Origin: Comamonadaceae bacterium PBBC2
Lineage (GTDB): Bacteria; Pseudomonadota; Gammaproteobacteria; Burkholderiales; Burkholderiaceae_C
Length of the DNA stretch: 64,000 nt
Assembly (NCBI GenBank): GCA_002255935.1
Contig: NKIO01000001.1
Location: 62,001 to 126,000 of the forward strand
Reading direction: 5' to 3'
A program made the translations under genes and the position numbers. The notes beneath the pieces are model-generated. The model saw only the letters and a list, made by a program, of their open reading frames with translations, was not told the DNA's origin and ran no database searches. Shown one piece after another: positions 27,135 to 36,554 of the stretch; within the stretch, counting starts at the first letter, position 1, and each line of letters starts with the position of its first letter.

Positions 27135-28784
27135 ATGACCCCAACCCGTGACGCCCTGTCGCGCAGCGTTTCCTTTGGCCGTCGATTGTCTCTGCGCAAG
27201 AGTGCATGGCTCTGTGCCCTGGCTCTGCCTGCTGCCATGGCCCTGAGCCCGGTGGCCGCCAAAACCTTGGTGTACTGCTCTGAGGGCAGTCCTGAGAATT
27301 TTTACCCCGGCATCAACACCACCGGTACCTCATTTGATGTCAATAGCCAGATCTACAACCACGTTGTAGATTTCGAGCGCGGCGGCACAAAAGTCGTCCC
27401 GTCACTGGCCGAGCGTTGGACAGTCTCCAAAGACGAAATGGAATACGTCTTCCATTTGCGCAAAGGCGTCAAATTCCACAGCAATAAAAACTTCAAACCC
27501 AGCCGCGACTTCAATGCCGATGACTTCATCTTCAGCATTGAACGCCAGTGGAAAGAAAACGACCCCTACTACAAGGTCACCAGCAGCAACCACTCCTACT
27601 TCAACGACATGGGCATGCCCAAGCTGCTGAAGACTGTAGAGAAGGTAGACGAGTACACCGTCAAGATCGTGCTGAACCAGCCCGAAGCGCCTTTCTTGTC
27701 GAACCTGGCCATGGAATACGCCGGTATCCAGTCCAAGGAATATGCGATTGCCATGCTGAAGGCTGGCACGCCTGAAAAGATTGACCAAGACCCGATTGGC
27801 ACCGGCCCCTACCAAATGGTTCAGTACCAAAAAGATGCCTTAGTGCGTTTCAAGGCTTTCCCCGAATACTGGGCTGGCAAGGCCAAGATCGATGACCTGA
27901 TTTTTGCCATCACACCCGACTCTTCGGTGCGCTGGGCCAAGATGCAAAAGGGCGAGTGCCATGTCATGCCCTACCCCAACCCGGCCGACCTGGACGCGAT
28001 GCGCAAGGATCCCAACGTGGTCATGCTGGAACAGCCCGGCCTGAACATCGGCTACCTGGCCTACAACACCACCAAGAAGCCGTTTGACGATGTGCGCGTG
28101 CGCAAAGCCATCAATATGGCCATCGACAAAAAGGCCATCATATCGGCCGTCTACCTGAGCACGGGCGTTGCTGCTATCAACCCGATTCCGCCCACGCAGT
28201 GGTCTTACAACAAGAGCGTCAAAGACGATGCCTTTGACCCAGCCGCTGCCAAGAAGGCTTTGGCAGCCGCAGGCTACCCCAATGGTTTCACCACCGACCT
28301 GTGGGCCATGCCTGTGCCACGCCCCTACAACCCCAATGCCAAGCGCATTGCCGAGCTGATGCAGGCCGACCTGGCCAAGATTGGCGTGAAGGCCGAGATC
28401 AAGAGCTTTGAATGGGGCGAGTACCGCAAGCGCATGCAAAACGGCGAACACCAATTGGGCATGATGGGCTGGACCGGTGACAACGGAGACCCAGACAACT
28501 TCCTGAACAACCTTCTGGGCTGCGACTCGGCCAAAACCAACGGCTCCAATGTCGCCAAGTTCTGCTACCAGCCCTTTGAAGACCTGATCAAAAAGGCCAA
28601 GGTCGTGACCAACCCGGCGGAGCGCACCAAGCTCTATGAGAAGGCACAAACCATCTTCAAAGAGCAAGCCCCTTGGTTCACGATTGCCCATGCGGTTCAG
28701 CTTAAGCCGGTGCGCAAAGAAGTGATCGACTTCAAGCTGAGTCCTTTCGGACGCCACACCTTCTACGGCGTGGATATGAAGTAG
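27135..28784 (+). CDS. dppA: Periplasmic dipeptide-binding protein DppA (SBP family 5)
   Basis: 549 residues. Captures di-/oligopeptides for DppBCDF. Signal peptide with an extended basic N region ends near SPVAAKTLVYCSEGSPE, then family-5 motifs VVDFERGGTKVVPSLAERW, LRKGVKFH and DPIGTGPYQMVQ. CAGGAG lies 7 nt upstream of the ATG at 27135. Here the binding protein follows the permease and ATPase genes rather than leading the operon. Haem or delta-aminolevulinate are also substrates of some DppA proteins. Confidence 0.92.
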   Translation: MTPTRDALSRSVSFGRRLSLRKSAWLCALALPAAMALSPVAAKTLVYCSEGSPENFYPGINTTGTSFDVNSQIYNHVVDFERGGTKVVPSLAERWTVSKDEMEYVFHLRKGVKFHSNKNFKPSRDFNADDFIFSIERQWKENDPYYKVTSSNHSYFNDMGMPKLLKTVEKVDEYTVKIVLNQPEAPFLSNLAMEYAGIQSKEYAIAMLKAGTPEKIDQDPIGTGPYQMVQYQKDALVRFKAFPEYWAGKAKIDDLIFAITPDSSVRWAKMQKGECHVMPYPNPADLDAMRKDPNVVMLEQPGLNIGYLAYNTTKKPFDDVRVRKAINMAIDKKAIISAVYLSTGVAAINPIPPTQWSYNKSVKDDAFDPAAAKKALAAAGYPNGFTTDLWAMPVPRPYNPNAKRIAELMQADLAKIGVKAEIKSFEWGEYRKRMQNGEHQLGMMGWTGDNGDPDNFLNNLLGCDSAKTNGSNVAKFCYQPFEDLIKKAKVVTNPAERTKLYEKAQTIFKEQAPWFTIAHAVQLKPVRKEVIDFKLSPFGRHTFYGVDMK

Positions 28785-28805
28785 CCCTGTGGCACCCTAA
28801 AAACC

Positions 28806-28834
28806 AAAAGCCGGTGAAAGCCGGCTTTTTGCAT
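28806..28834 (+). terminator. Intrinsic terminator after dppA
   Basis: AAAAGCCGG (28806-28814) pairs with CCGGCTTTT (28821-28829) around TGAAAG, with further T residues following. It lies 22 nt beyond the dppA stop. Confidence 0.85.
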
Positions 28835-28899
28835 TTTTTTTCATTTTTTGGCGCAATAATGCGGCGGACAATAAACCTAGAACAAAGGAGAGGCGCTTC

Positions 28900-31340
28900 A
28901 TGCCGGGACCCGACAGCAGGTTTGCGATCCATTCCCGAAAGCCCCTCAGCGTAGCAGTCGCGGTGTTCCTTATCGCATTGCTGACCATGGCGCTTGCGAT
29001 ATGGAAGCTGGAGCAACGCGATGTGGAGGCAGAGCGCTTGCGCTACTCGGTGCTCGCTGGCAATCACGCCTATGCGATCCAGATCTCTATGGAGCGCGCG
29101 TTATCGGCCACCTATGCCGTAGCTGCCGTCATACGGCAAAACAAAGGCCAAGTGACCGACTTTGAAGGGCTGGGCATGGAAATGCTGCCGCTCTACCCCG
29201 GCATCTCCAGCATGGCCCTGGCACCCGGTGGCGTGGTTCGTTATGTAGCCCCGCTAGAGGGCAACCAAAAGGCGATCGGGCTGGACCAGCTCAATGACGT
29301 CAAACAAGGCAATGAAGCCCGGCGGGCACGTGACTCCGGGCAGTTGACGCTGGCCGGGCCATTGCAGCTAAGGCAAGGAGGAATCGGAGTCGTTGGACGC
29401 CTACCGATTTTTGTGCCAGGCCACAACGGCAAAAATGAGTTTTGGGGCCTCATCTCTGTTGTCATCCGCCTGCCCCAAGCGCTGGCCAATATCCATTTGG
29501 AGCAGCTGAAAACCGAAGGCTTGCACTATGAGCTGTTTCGAATCCACCCCGAAACTGGCGAAAAATTCACCATTGCAAGCTCCGGGACTGAGGCCCTGAA
29601 TAACCCTGTGTTGCACAGCCTCACGGTTCCAAACGGAACCTGGACTTTGGCGGTGACCCCCATGGCGGGCTGGGGCTCCAGCACCGGTCTGGCTTTCAAT
29701 GCCATGTTGGCCATGGTCTGCAGCTTGCTGGTCGCCTATGCCGCCAAACTGCTGGTGGAGCTGAACCAAAGCCGGGCCGGGCAAGAGGCGCTGGTGGCGG
29801 ACCGGACCCGTGAAGTGACCTCTTCCCAAGCCAAGCTGCAAGCCACGCTGGACGCTATCCCAGACCTGATTCTGGAAGTCAGCCTGGACGGCACCTTTCA
29901 GGAATACCGCGCCCCGCGCATGGCAGACCATTACCCGCCGGCCGAGTTTTTTCTGGGGCACAGCGCAGCGGCGGTGTTGCCGGCGGAGGCTGCCTTTGCG
30001 CTGCGCACCGCGCTGCGCCAGGCCGACCAAATTGGCCACTCCGATGGTCAGGAAATCTTCATTGACCGAAACGGCGGGCGGCGCTGGTTTGAGATATCGG
30101 TGAGTCGCAAACAAGGTGCCCCCACGGATGAGCCCCGCTTTATCGTGCTGGCACGCGACATCAGCCAACGCAAGCTGGCCGAGACCGAACTGCGCGTTGC
30201 GGCCACGGCCTTTGACTCGCAGCTGGGCATGGCTATTACCGATGTGGACGAGGTGGTGCTGCGCATCAACCAGGCCTTCACCGACATCACCGGCTACACC
30301 GAAAGCGATGCAGTGGGCAAGACACTGACTTTTCTGGACTCTGAACGGCACGACGCAGCTTTCTTTGACGACATGCTGTCGACCGTGCGCACCACCGGCG
30401 CCTGGCGCGGTGAGATCTGGAACCGCCGCAAAAACGGCCAGGTATTTCCCAGCCAGTGCACCATGTCCGCCGTGCGCGCAGAAGACGGTACCGTCACCCA
30501 CTACATCAACAGCCTGACCGACATCACCCAGGTCAAAGCGACCGAAGAAGAAATCAACAAGCTGGCGTTTTACGACCCACTGACCAGCCTACCCAACCGG
30601 CGCATGTTGCTGGACCGGCTGCGTCTGGCCATGGCCGAGAGCAACCGCTCGCTGGCGACGGCACCGGGGCCGAGGTCTTGCTGCGCTGGCCGCATCCGCA
30701 GCGCGGCATGGTGCCGCCAAATGAATTCATCACCTTGGCCGAAGACACTGGCCTGATACTGCCGCTAGGCAACTGGGTGCTGGAAACGGCCTGCCACCAG
30801 CTCACCCAGTGGGCCCAAAACCCAAGCACCGCGCACATGACCCTGGCTGTGAACGTGAGTGCGCGCCAGTTCCGCCAGCAAGACTTTGTGTCCTATGTGC
30901 TGGACCTGATCCAGTACACCGGTGCCAACCCACGGCGGCTGAAGTTGGAGCTGACCGAAAGCATGCTGGTCAAAGACGTGGAAGACACCATTGCCAAAAT
31001 GACCGCGCTCAAGGTCGAAGGTATTGGCTTCTCTTTGGATGACTTTGGCACGGGCTACTCGTCCTTGAGCTACCTCAAACGCCTGCCGCTGGACCAGCTC
31101 AAAATCGACCAATCCTTTGTGCGCGATTTGATGACCGACCCCAACGATGCCGCCATCGCCCGCACCGTGATTGCCCTGGGCCACAGCCTGGGCCTGAATG
31201 TGATTGCGGAAGGGGTAGAAACTGCGGAGCAACGCCGCTTCCTGGCGGAGCAAGGCTGCGATGCCTACCAGGGCTATTTGTTTGGGCGGCCCATGCCGAT
31301 TGCAGACCTGGAACAGCGTCTGGAATCGAAAATGCTATAG
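28900..31340 (+). pseudogene. CHASE-PAS-GGDEF-EAL signalling gene with internal deletion and frameshift
   Basis: The first frame (28900-30756) encodes a membrane segment (VAVAVFLIALLTMALAIW), a CHASE sensor domain (about residues 40-270), a second helix, two PAS domains and the first part of a GGDEF domain ([20 protein letters not shown]). Just after MAESNRS (about nt 30655) the sequence jumps to [14 protein letters not shown], the normal context of the EAL motif, in another frame that runs to 31340. The GGDEF active site and the start of the EAL domain, roughly 200 residues, are missing. The remaining EAL part keeps [25 protein letters not shown] and IAEGVET. It would encode c-di-GMP turnover if intact; as read it cannot make one protein. 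AAAGGAG precedes the ATG. The final stop codon lies inside dispersed repeat copy 3. Confidence 0.85.
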
Positions 31341-31390
31341 TTTTAGGAGCTTCTCCCGCACTATCCATGGGCTAGAAGCCATATTTGGCT
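31330..31390 (+). repeat. Dispersed repeat, copy 3
   Basis: AATGCTATAGTTTTAGGAGC, then CTCCCGCACTATCCATGG and a tail ending CATATTTGGCT. It overlaps the last codons of the EAL fragment and supplies its stop. Its last three bases (GCT) are the target duplication of the IS30 element that follows. Confidence 0.88.
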
Positions 31391-32482
31391 CGCGGATTCA
31401 AGTACGAAGTGCACCGTTCAGTAAACGGTTGGGCCAAGAGTGAATAGGATGGACTCTTTGCGACCAGCCAGTCTCAACGAGCACCATGACCTACACACAC
31501 TTGACCCAAGACGAACGATACCAAATCCACACGCTCAAGCGCCAAGGCATCCGCCTTGGTCGCATCGCCGCTGAGCTCCTTCGCAGCCCCTCAACTATCA
31601 GCCGCGAGCTCAATCGGAATGCCTGCCCATTGGGATACAAGCCCGCGCTGGCTCACCAAACTGCCCGCACTCGCCAAACCCAGCGTCGCAATGCGCATGC
31701 GTTCAGCCCCCAGCAGTGGAGCCATGTAGAGACTTATTTGCGCCTGGACCTCTCACCCCAGCAGGTCAGCGGACGGCTGCTGCTGGAGCAGGCCCTGCGC
31801 ATCAGCCACGAATGCATCTACCAACACGTCTACCAAAACAAAGCCCAAGGCGGGAGTTTGGTCAGTTCGCTGCGTTGCCAGAAGGTGCGAAAGAAGCGCT
31901 ACGCCAGTGGCCAAGAGCGCAGGGGCACGCTCAAGAACCGCGTCAGCATCGAAGAGCGCCCTGCTGTTGTGGACAAGCGCAGCCGTATCGGGGACTGGGA
32001 GGGCGACACTGTCATCGGCAAAGGGCACCAAGGGGTGTTGGTCACACTGGTGGAGCGTAAGTCGCGCTACACCCTGGCAGCACAACTTGACTCACGCCAC
32101 AGCACTAAAGTCACACAAGCCATCATTGAACTGCTAGGCCCCCATAAGCATCAGTGCAAGACATTGACCTTTGACAACGGCAAGGAGTTTGCTGAGCACG
32201 CGTTCATTGCCAAGTGTTTGGATGCCAAGGTGTACTTTGCGCATCCCTATTGCTCCTGGGAACGCGGGCTCAATGAGAACCACAATGGGCTACTGCGTCA
32301 GTACTTCCCCAAGGCGACAAACCTGCTCAAGGTGACGCAGGATGAGGTTAATGAGGCGGTGTACCGGATGAACCATAGGCCCAGAAAGTGTTTGGGCTAC
32401 AGGACCCCGCATGAAGTCTTCTACGGTCTGGAGATGCGTCCGCTTAAACTACCTACTGATGCACTTTGTAGTTGAATCTGCG
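31391..32482 (+). mobile_element. IS30-family insertion sequence, complete
   Basis: 1092 bp, bounded by terminal inverted repeats of 25 bp (31391-31415 and 32458-32482) that match at 21 positions. A 3-bp direct repeat GCT flanks the element (31388-31390 and 32483-32485), a target-site size known for IS30. It holds one intact transposase gene. It landed at the end of dispersed repeat copy 3, just downstream of the minus-strand ABC permease gene at 32499. Confidence 0.9.
31486..32475 (+). CDS. IS30-family transposase
   Basis: 329 residues. N-terminal HTH (THLTQDERYQIHTLKRQG; IAAELLRSPSTISRELNRN) for end binding, then the DDE catalytic domain: first Asp in GDWEGDTVIG, second in LTFDNGKEFA and Glu in ERGLNENHNGLLRQYFP. 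No frameshift is seen, so it is probably active. The start has only a weak Shine-Dalgarno. Confidence 0.95.
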   Translation: MTYTHLTQDERYQIHTLKRQGIRLGRIAAELLRSPSTISRELNRNACPLGYKPALAHQTARTRQTQRRNAHAFSPQQWSHVETYLRLDLSPQQVSGRLLLEQALRISHECIYQHVYQNKAQGGSLVSSLRCQKVRKKRYASGQERRGTLKNRVSIEERPAVVDKRSRIGDWEGDTVIGKGHQGVLVTLVERKSRYTLAAQLDSRHSTKVTQAIIELLGPHKHQCKTLTFDNGKEFAEHAFIAKCLDAKVYFAHPYCSWERGLNENHNGLLRQYFPKATNLLKVTQDEVNEAVYRMNHRPRKCLGYRTPHEVFYGLEMRPLKLPTDALCS

Positions 32483-32498
32483 GCTTGAATTTCCAGGC

Positions 32499-33266
32499 TC
32501 AAGCGCTGTTGGAACCTCTGTGTGCCCAACCCGTGGTGCGTTTCTCTACCCAACTGAACAGCTCATACATCACCATGGCCATGGCCCCCACCACCATGAG
32601 CCCGGCAAACGCCAGCCCCATCTGCATGGACGAACCGGCCGAGATCAGCAGGTAGCCAATGCCCTCATTGGCGGCGGTCATCTCCGACACCGTCGTACCC
32701 ACAAAGGCCAGCGTAATCGCCACCTTGAGCGAGCCGTAAAAGTAGGGCATGGAGCGCGGCAGGCCCACCTTGACCAGCACATCCCAGCGCTTGGCCCCCA
32801 GCACGCGCAGCACGTCTTCCAGCTCAGGCTCCAGCGTGGCCAAGCCGGTGGCGATATTCACCATGATGGGGAAGAAGCTGATCAAGAAAGCCGTGAGGAT
32901 GGCCGGGCCCACGCCAATGCCAAACCACACCACGAGGATAGGCACAAAGGCCGCCTTGGGCAGCGCATTGAAGGCCGTCATCAGCGGGTATACGGCGGCA
33001 TAGGCCAGGCGCGAGCTGCCAATCAAAAAGCCCAGCAAGACGCCCACCACGATTGCAATGCCAAAGCCCACCATGGTGACCCAAAAAGTGCGCCAGGCGT
33101 GGCCCGCAATCACCTCTTTGTATTCCAACAGCTGGGTCCAGATGCGCCAGGGGCTGGGGAATAGAAACTCCGAAACGTCAAGGGCCGAGCAAATGATTTG
33201 CCACAGCACGATAACGGCCACCAGCAGTATCCACGGGGACCACAACTCGACTTGTTTTTGGTTCAT
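32499..33266 (-). CDS. ABC transporter permease, NitT/TauT (SsuC/TauC) type
   Basis: 255 residues with six hydrophobic helices and the EAA-type loop (LEDVLRVLGAKRWDVLVKVGLP) of the SsuC/TauC/ThiX permeases. It lies 11 nt after the ATPase gene in the same direction. The 3' end is 17 nt from the IS30 element but is not interrupted. The substrate is unknown; the Tsx-like channel divergent from this operon may be a clue. Confidence 0.88.
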   Translation of the reverse strand: MNQKQVELWSPWILLVAVIVLWQIICSALDVSEFLFPSPWRIWTQLLEYKEVIAGHAWRTFWVTMVGFGIAIVVGVLLGFLIGSSRLAYAAVYPLMTAFNALPKAAFVPILVVWFGIGVGPAILTAFLISFFPIMVNIATGLATLEPELEDVLRVLGAKRWDVLVKVGLPRSMPYFYGSLKVAITLAFVGTTVSEMTAANEGIGYLLISAGSSMQMGLAFAGLMVVGAMAMVMYELFSWVEKRTTGWAHRGSNSA

Positions 33267-33277
33267 AGCGCTCTGCC

Positions 33278-34144
33278 CTATTGGTGAATGACCACACCCG
33301 AATGGGCGGCTGCGGCGGCGACTGCGCCCTGCCCTGCTTTGGGTTGCCGCATGGCACCGATATGCCCGCGCAGCTCCAGCACGATGTCGGAAAACTCTTG
33401 GGTGTAGGTGACTTCCAACTCGCGCGGGCGCGGCAGGTCGATCTCCCGCTTCACGACAAAACGGCCCGGGCTCTTGCTCATCACATACACCGTGTCGGCC
33501 AAAAATACCGATTCGCGCAGGTCGTGCGTCACCAGAATCACGTTGAACTGTTGCTCAGTCCACAAGTCGCGCAAGATGCACCACAGCTCCTCGCGCGTGA
33601 AGGCATCCAGCGCGCCAAAGGGCTCGTCCAGCAGCAGCATCTTGGGCTCGTGAATCAGCGCGCGGCAGATACTGGCGCGCTGCTGCATGCCGCCAGACAG
33701 CTGCCACGGGAACTTGTCTTCGTAGCCCGCCAGCCCCACTTTTTGCAGCAGCTTGCGCGCGCGTTCTTCGTACTCTTTGCGCTTGGCTTTGAAGCTGCTG
33801 CGGTAGGGTTCCACGATTTCCAGCGGTAGCAACACGTTGTCCACCGTGGTGCGCCAGGGCAACAAGGACGGTGCCTGGAAAGCCATGCCAGAAATTTTGA
33901 GCGGCCCCGTCACCGGCTGGCCATCGATCAAGATCTTGCCCATCGACGGCATCTTCAGCCCGGTGGTGAGCTTCATGAAGGTGGATTTGCCACAGCCCGA
34001 CGGCCCGACGATGGCGATGAACTCGCCCTGGCGCACCTTCAGGTCAATGGCTTCCACGGCAAATTGGTTGGACGCCAGCAGGGACTGGTTGTAGGCCAGC
34101 CAGACATCCTGAAAATCAACAAACCAGGGGCTAGGTGCTTGCAT
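33278..34144 (-). CDS. ABC transporter ATP-binding protein, NitT/TauT (SsuB/TauB) type
   Basis: 288 residues. Walker A GPSGCGKST, signature LSGGMQQRASICRALIHEP, Walker B MLLLDEPFGALDAFTREELW and the H-loop VTHDLRESVFLAD match the nitrate/sulfonate/taurine group. ATG at 34142-34144 chosen over an adjacent TTG. The gap to the binding-protein gene upstream (109 nt) contains a copy of the dispersed repeat. Confidence 0.9.
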   Translation of the reverse strand: MQAPSPWFVDFQDVWLAYNQSLLASNQFAVEAIDLKVRQGEFIAIVGPSGCGKSTFMKLTTGLKMPSMGKILIDGQPVTGPLKISGMAFQAPSLLPWRTTVDNVLLPLEIVEPYRSSFKAKRKEYEERARKLLQKVGLAGYEDKFPWQLSGGMQQRASICRALIHEPKMLLLDEPFGALDAFTREELWCILRDLWTEQQFNVILVTHDLRESVFLADTVYVMSKSPGRFVVKREIDLPRPRELEVTYTQEFSDIVLELRGHIGAMRQPKAGQGAVAAAAAHSGVVIHQ

Positions 34145-34173
34145 CAAAGGTCCATTCTCAGAGCTAGATTGCG

Positions 34174-34236
34174 TGCCAAATAGCCGTTTCAGGCCGTGGA
34201 TAGTGCGGGAGCAGCTATTGATTTAGGAGCAAATGC
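34174..34236 (-). repeat. Dispersed repeat, copy 4
   Basis: Minus-strand orientation: GAGCTGCTCCCGCACTATCC-type core followed by ACGGCCTGAAACGGCTATTT. It sits between the binding-protein and ATPase genes of one apparent operon. Confidence 0.9.
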
Positions 34237-34253
34237 GCTGCGGGCTGGTGGCT

Positions 34254-35282
34254 TTATTTTTTGGGCAGGATGGCCAACTCAGCTTTGGAAGGCAGGTAGG
34301 CATCGGTCCACACCGCATCTGCATTCACACGCGTCTTGGTGTTGAAGGCATCCGACACCTGGCTGGCCATCAATGACAGGCGTGGGCCATTCACCTGACC
34401 AAAACCTTCGGCGCGCGCATTCGGGCTGTTGATGGCGGTATCAATGGCCATCTGCAGGCGGCGGGTTTCCAGCGCCACATTGACGATACCGTCGCGCGCT
34501 TTCACATCGGCAATCGCCGCGCCGGGATTGGCCAACACGTCCTTCATGCCCTTGGTGAAGGCGCTCAGAAATGCCTTGATGGCGGCGGGGTTCTCCTTGA
34601 TCAGCTTGGGCGACACGATGATGGCATTGCCATACAGCTTCACGCCGTAATTGGGGTAGGGCAACACCACCACGTCATCCAGCTTCACGCCGCGCGCCTC
34701 CAGGTTAAGCAAAGACGTGAAGGTGAAGCCGGTGATGGCATCCACATCGCCGCGCGCCAGCATGGTCTCGCGCAGCGGTGGGTCCATCGCAGTCCACTGC
34801 ACGCCAGTGATGTTGTTGGCCTTGGCAAAGATCGGGAAAGCCTTGCGCCCGGCGTCAAACACCGGCGCACCGAGCTTCTTGCCGCTCAAATCTGCGGGCG
34901 TCTTGATGCCGGATTTTTTCAGCGCCATTACCGAGGCCGGTGTGTCGTTGTAGACCATCATCACCGCCACCGGCTTGTTGGGTGCGTCGGGGTTGTTGGC
35001 ATGAAACTCCATCAGCGCGGCCAGGTCGGCAAAGCCAATGTCATACGCACCCGACGCTACGCGCGTCACCGTGCCGCCCGATCCATTGCCGGCGTCAATC
35101 GTCACGTCTAGCTTGGCATCCTTGAAATAGCCCTTGGCGGCGGGCGTGAGGAACAGCGCGGCGGGGCCTTCAAAGCGCCAATCGAGTTGAAACTTCAGCG
35201 GCGTGATTTGGGCCACTGCCATGCCTGAGGCCAAACACCAAGCCGCTGCGGCTGTGGATTGCAGAAAAGTGCGCTTAATCAT
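34254..35282 (-). CDS. ABC transporter substrate-binding protein, NMT1/SsuA-like
   Basis: 342 residues. Signal peptide MIKRTFLQSTAAAAWCLASG with cleavage near GMAVAQ, then the SsuA/THI5/NMT1-like start LKFQLDWRFEGPAALFL and GNGSGGTVTRVASGAYDIGFAD. Such proteins bind aliphatic sulfonates, nitrate, riboflavin or thiamine-precursor pyrimidines; the ligand cannot be read here. GGAG is 6 nt upstream of the ATG at 35280-35282. First gene of the importer operon, divergent from the Tsx-like channel with a 136-nt shared promoter region. Confidence 0.88.
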   Translation of the reverse strand: MIKRTFLQSTAAAAWCLASGMAVAQITPLKFQLDWRFEGPAALFLTPAAKGYFKDAKLDVTIDAGNGSGGTVTRVASGAYDIGFADLAALMEFHANNPDAPNKPVAVMMVYNDTPASVMALKKSGIKTPADLSGKKLGAPVFDAGRKAFPIFAKANNITGVQWTAMDPPLRETMLARGDVDAITGFTFTSLLNLEARGVKLDDVVVLPYPNYGVKLYGNAIIVSPKLIKENPAAIKAFLSAFTKGMKDVLANPGAAIADVKARDGIVNVALETRRLQMAIDTAINSPNARAEGFGQVNGPRLSLMASQVSDAFNTKTRVNADAVWTDAYLPSKAELAILPKK

Positions 35283-35418
35283 GGTGACTCCAAGAGAAAA
35301 CAAGTGAGAGAAAGCCTCAACCCAGCGTCAGCAAGAAAGGTGCCTGACAGCCCGCTTACTGGCATATCACTTGCTATCACCCCAGTGGTCCCCTGCTTCA
35401 ACCCAACAAGGAAATGCG

Positions 35419-36297
35419 ATGAAAACTCCGATCAAGTCTGCCCTGACCCTGTCCGCATCGGCCCTACTGGCCGTATCGGCACTCGCCACCAGCGCCGCCC
35501 ATGCAGCCCTTTGGAGCGATACGTCCATCGGCTACCGCACCGGCAGCCAGTACTCCGAACCCTTTAACAATACGCCCTTCAGCAAAGACATCATCAGCCT
35601 GAACCACGTCAGCGGCTACAAATACGGCAGCAACTTCTTCAACGCCGACCTGCTGCTCTCTAGTGCCACCGACCCGGCAGGCAAGGGCTCCAAAGAAGGT
35701 GCACACGAGGTGTATGTGGTCTACCGCCACACCCTGGACTTGGAAAAGCTCACTGGCACGCCTTACAAGTTTGGCCCAGTGCGCGGCGTGGGCTTGGTGG
35801 GTGGTTTTGACTTCAACACCAAGACCGATGCGGGCTACAACTCCAAGAAACGCATGGTCGTGGCAGGCCCCATGCTGATGATGGATGTGCCGGGCTTTTT
35901 GAATGTGGGGCTGCTGGCCTTGTGGGAGAGCAATGCGCCGTTTAACACCTTCACCGGCGTGGCCACCAACCGCTACAACTACGACGTGCACCCCATGGTC
36001 AGCGTGGTCTGGGGCATCCCTTTCAATGCGGGCATACCGCTGTCTTTTGAAGGCTTTGCCAACTTCATCGCCTCCAAAGGCAAAAACGAATTTGGTGCAG
36101 ACACCGCCAACGAGACCAATATCGACATGCAGGTGATGTACGACTTTGGCCCCGCACTGGGCGCACACAAAAACGCACTCAAAGTGGGCCTGCAGTACCA
36201 ATATTGGGAAAACAAGTTTGGCAACAACGCCTCCGGCCCTGCCGGTAGCGGTGCCATTGCCAAGACTCCGATGATCCGGGTGGAGTACCACTTCTAG
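35419..36297 (+). CDS. Tsx-like outer-membrane channel
   Basis: 292 residues. Signal peptide MKTPIKSALTLSASALLAVS ending near AAHAA, then LWSDTSIGYRTGSQYSEPFN and a 12-strand-type barrel ending VEYHF with a terminal aromatic. This resembles the nucleoside-specific channel Tsx / OMPP-like family. It would admit small solutes, possibly nucleosides or bases, across the outer membrane. AAGGA precedes the ATG at 35419. The divergent importer suggests that both act on one substrate; this is inferred. Confidence 0.8.
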   Translation: MKTPIKSALTLSASALLAVSALATSAAHAALWSDTSIGYRTGSQYSEPFNNTPFSKDIISLNHVSGYKYGSNFFNADLLLSSATDPAGKGSKEGAHEVYVVYRHTLDLEKLTGTPYKFGPVRGVGLVGGFDFNTKTDAGYNSKKRMVVAGPMLMMDVPGFLNVGLLALWESNAPFNTFTGVATNRYNYDVHPMVSVVWGIPFNAGIPLSFEGFANFIASKGKNEFGADTANETNIDMQVMYDFGPALGAHKNALKVGLQYQYWENKFGNNASGPAGSGAIAKTPMIRVEYHF

Positions 36298-36310
36298 GCA
36301 TTTGGGCCAG

Positions 36311-36371
36311 ATGCTATTATTTTAGGAGCTGCTACCGCACTATCCACGGGCTGAATGGCCGATTTGGCTCC
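36311..36371 (+). repeat. Dispersed repeat, copy 5
   Basis: ATGCTATTATTTTAGGAGCT, a GCTACCGCACTATCCACGGG core with one base changed and a tail GCCGATTTGGCT. It starts 14 nt after the Tsx-like stop. Confidence 0.9.
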
Positions 36372-36372
36372 C

Positions 36373-36418
36373 AAAACCCGACACCACCGCAGGTCCAAGC
36401 TGTGATGCCGGGTTTTTT
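36373..36418 (+). terminator. Probable terminator after the Tsx-like gene
   Basis: AAAACCCG (36373-36380) pairs with CGGGTTTT (36409-36416), with a T run, but the loop is 28 nt, so the structure is weaker than the others. The rest of the 257-nt gap before 36555 holds only repeat copy 5 and a possible promoter for the ABC gene. Confidence 0.5.
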
Positions 36419-36554
36419 TGTGTTTCGTGTGGATTAGTGCGCTTATGACGCAGAACCGGGCGTTCGTCGCATTTCAGCCGGGTACGGACCTCGGAGGCGT
36501 TAATCTCGCGGTCTTGTACACGCTTTCGCGTCCGATTCCTTCCTACGAACCGCC

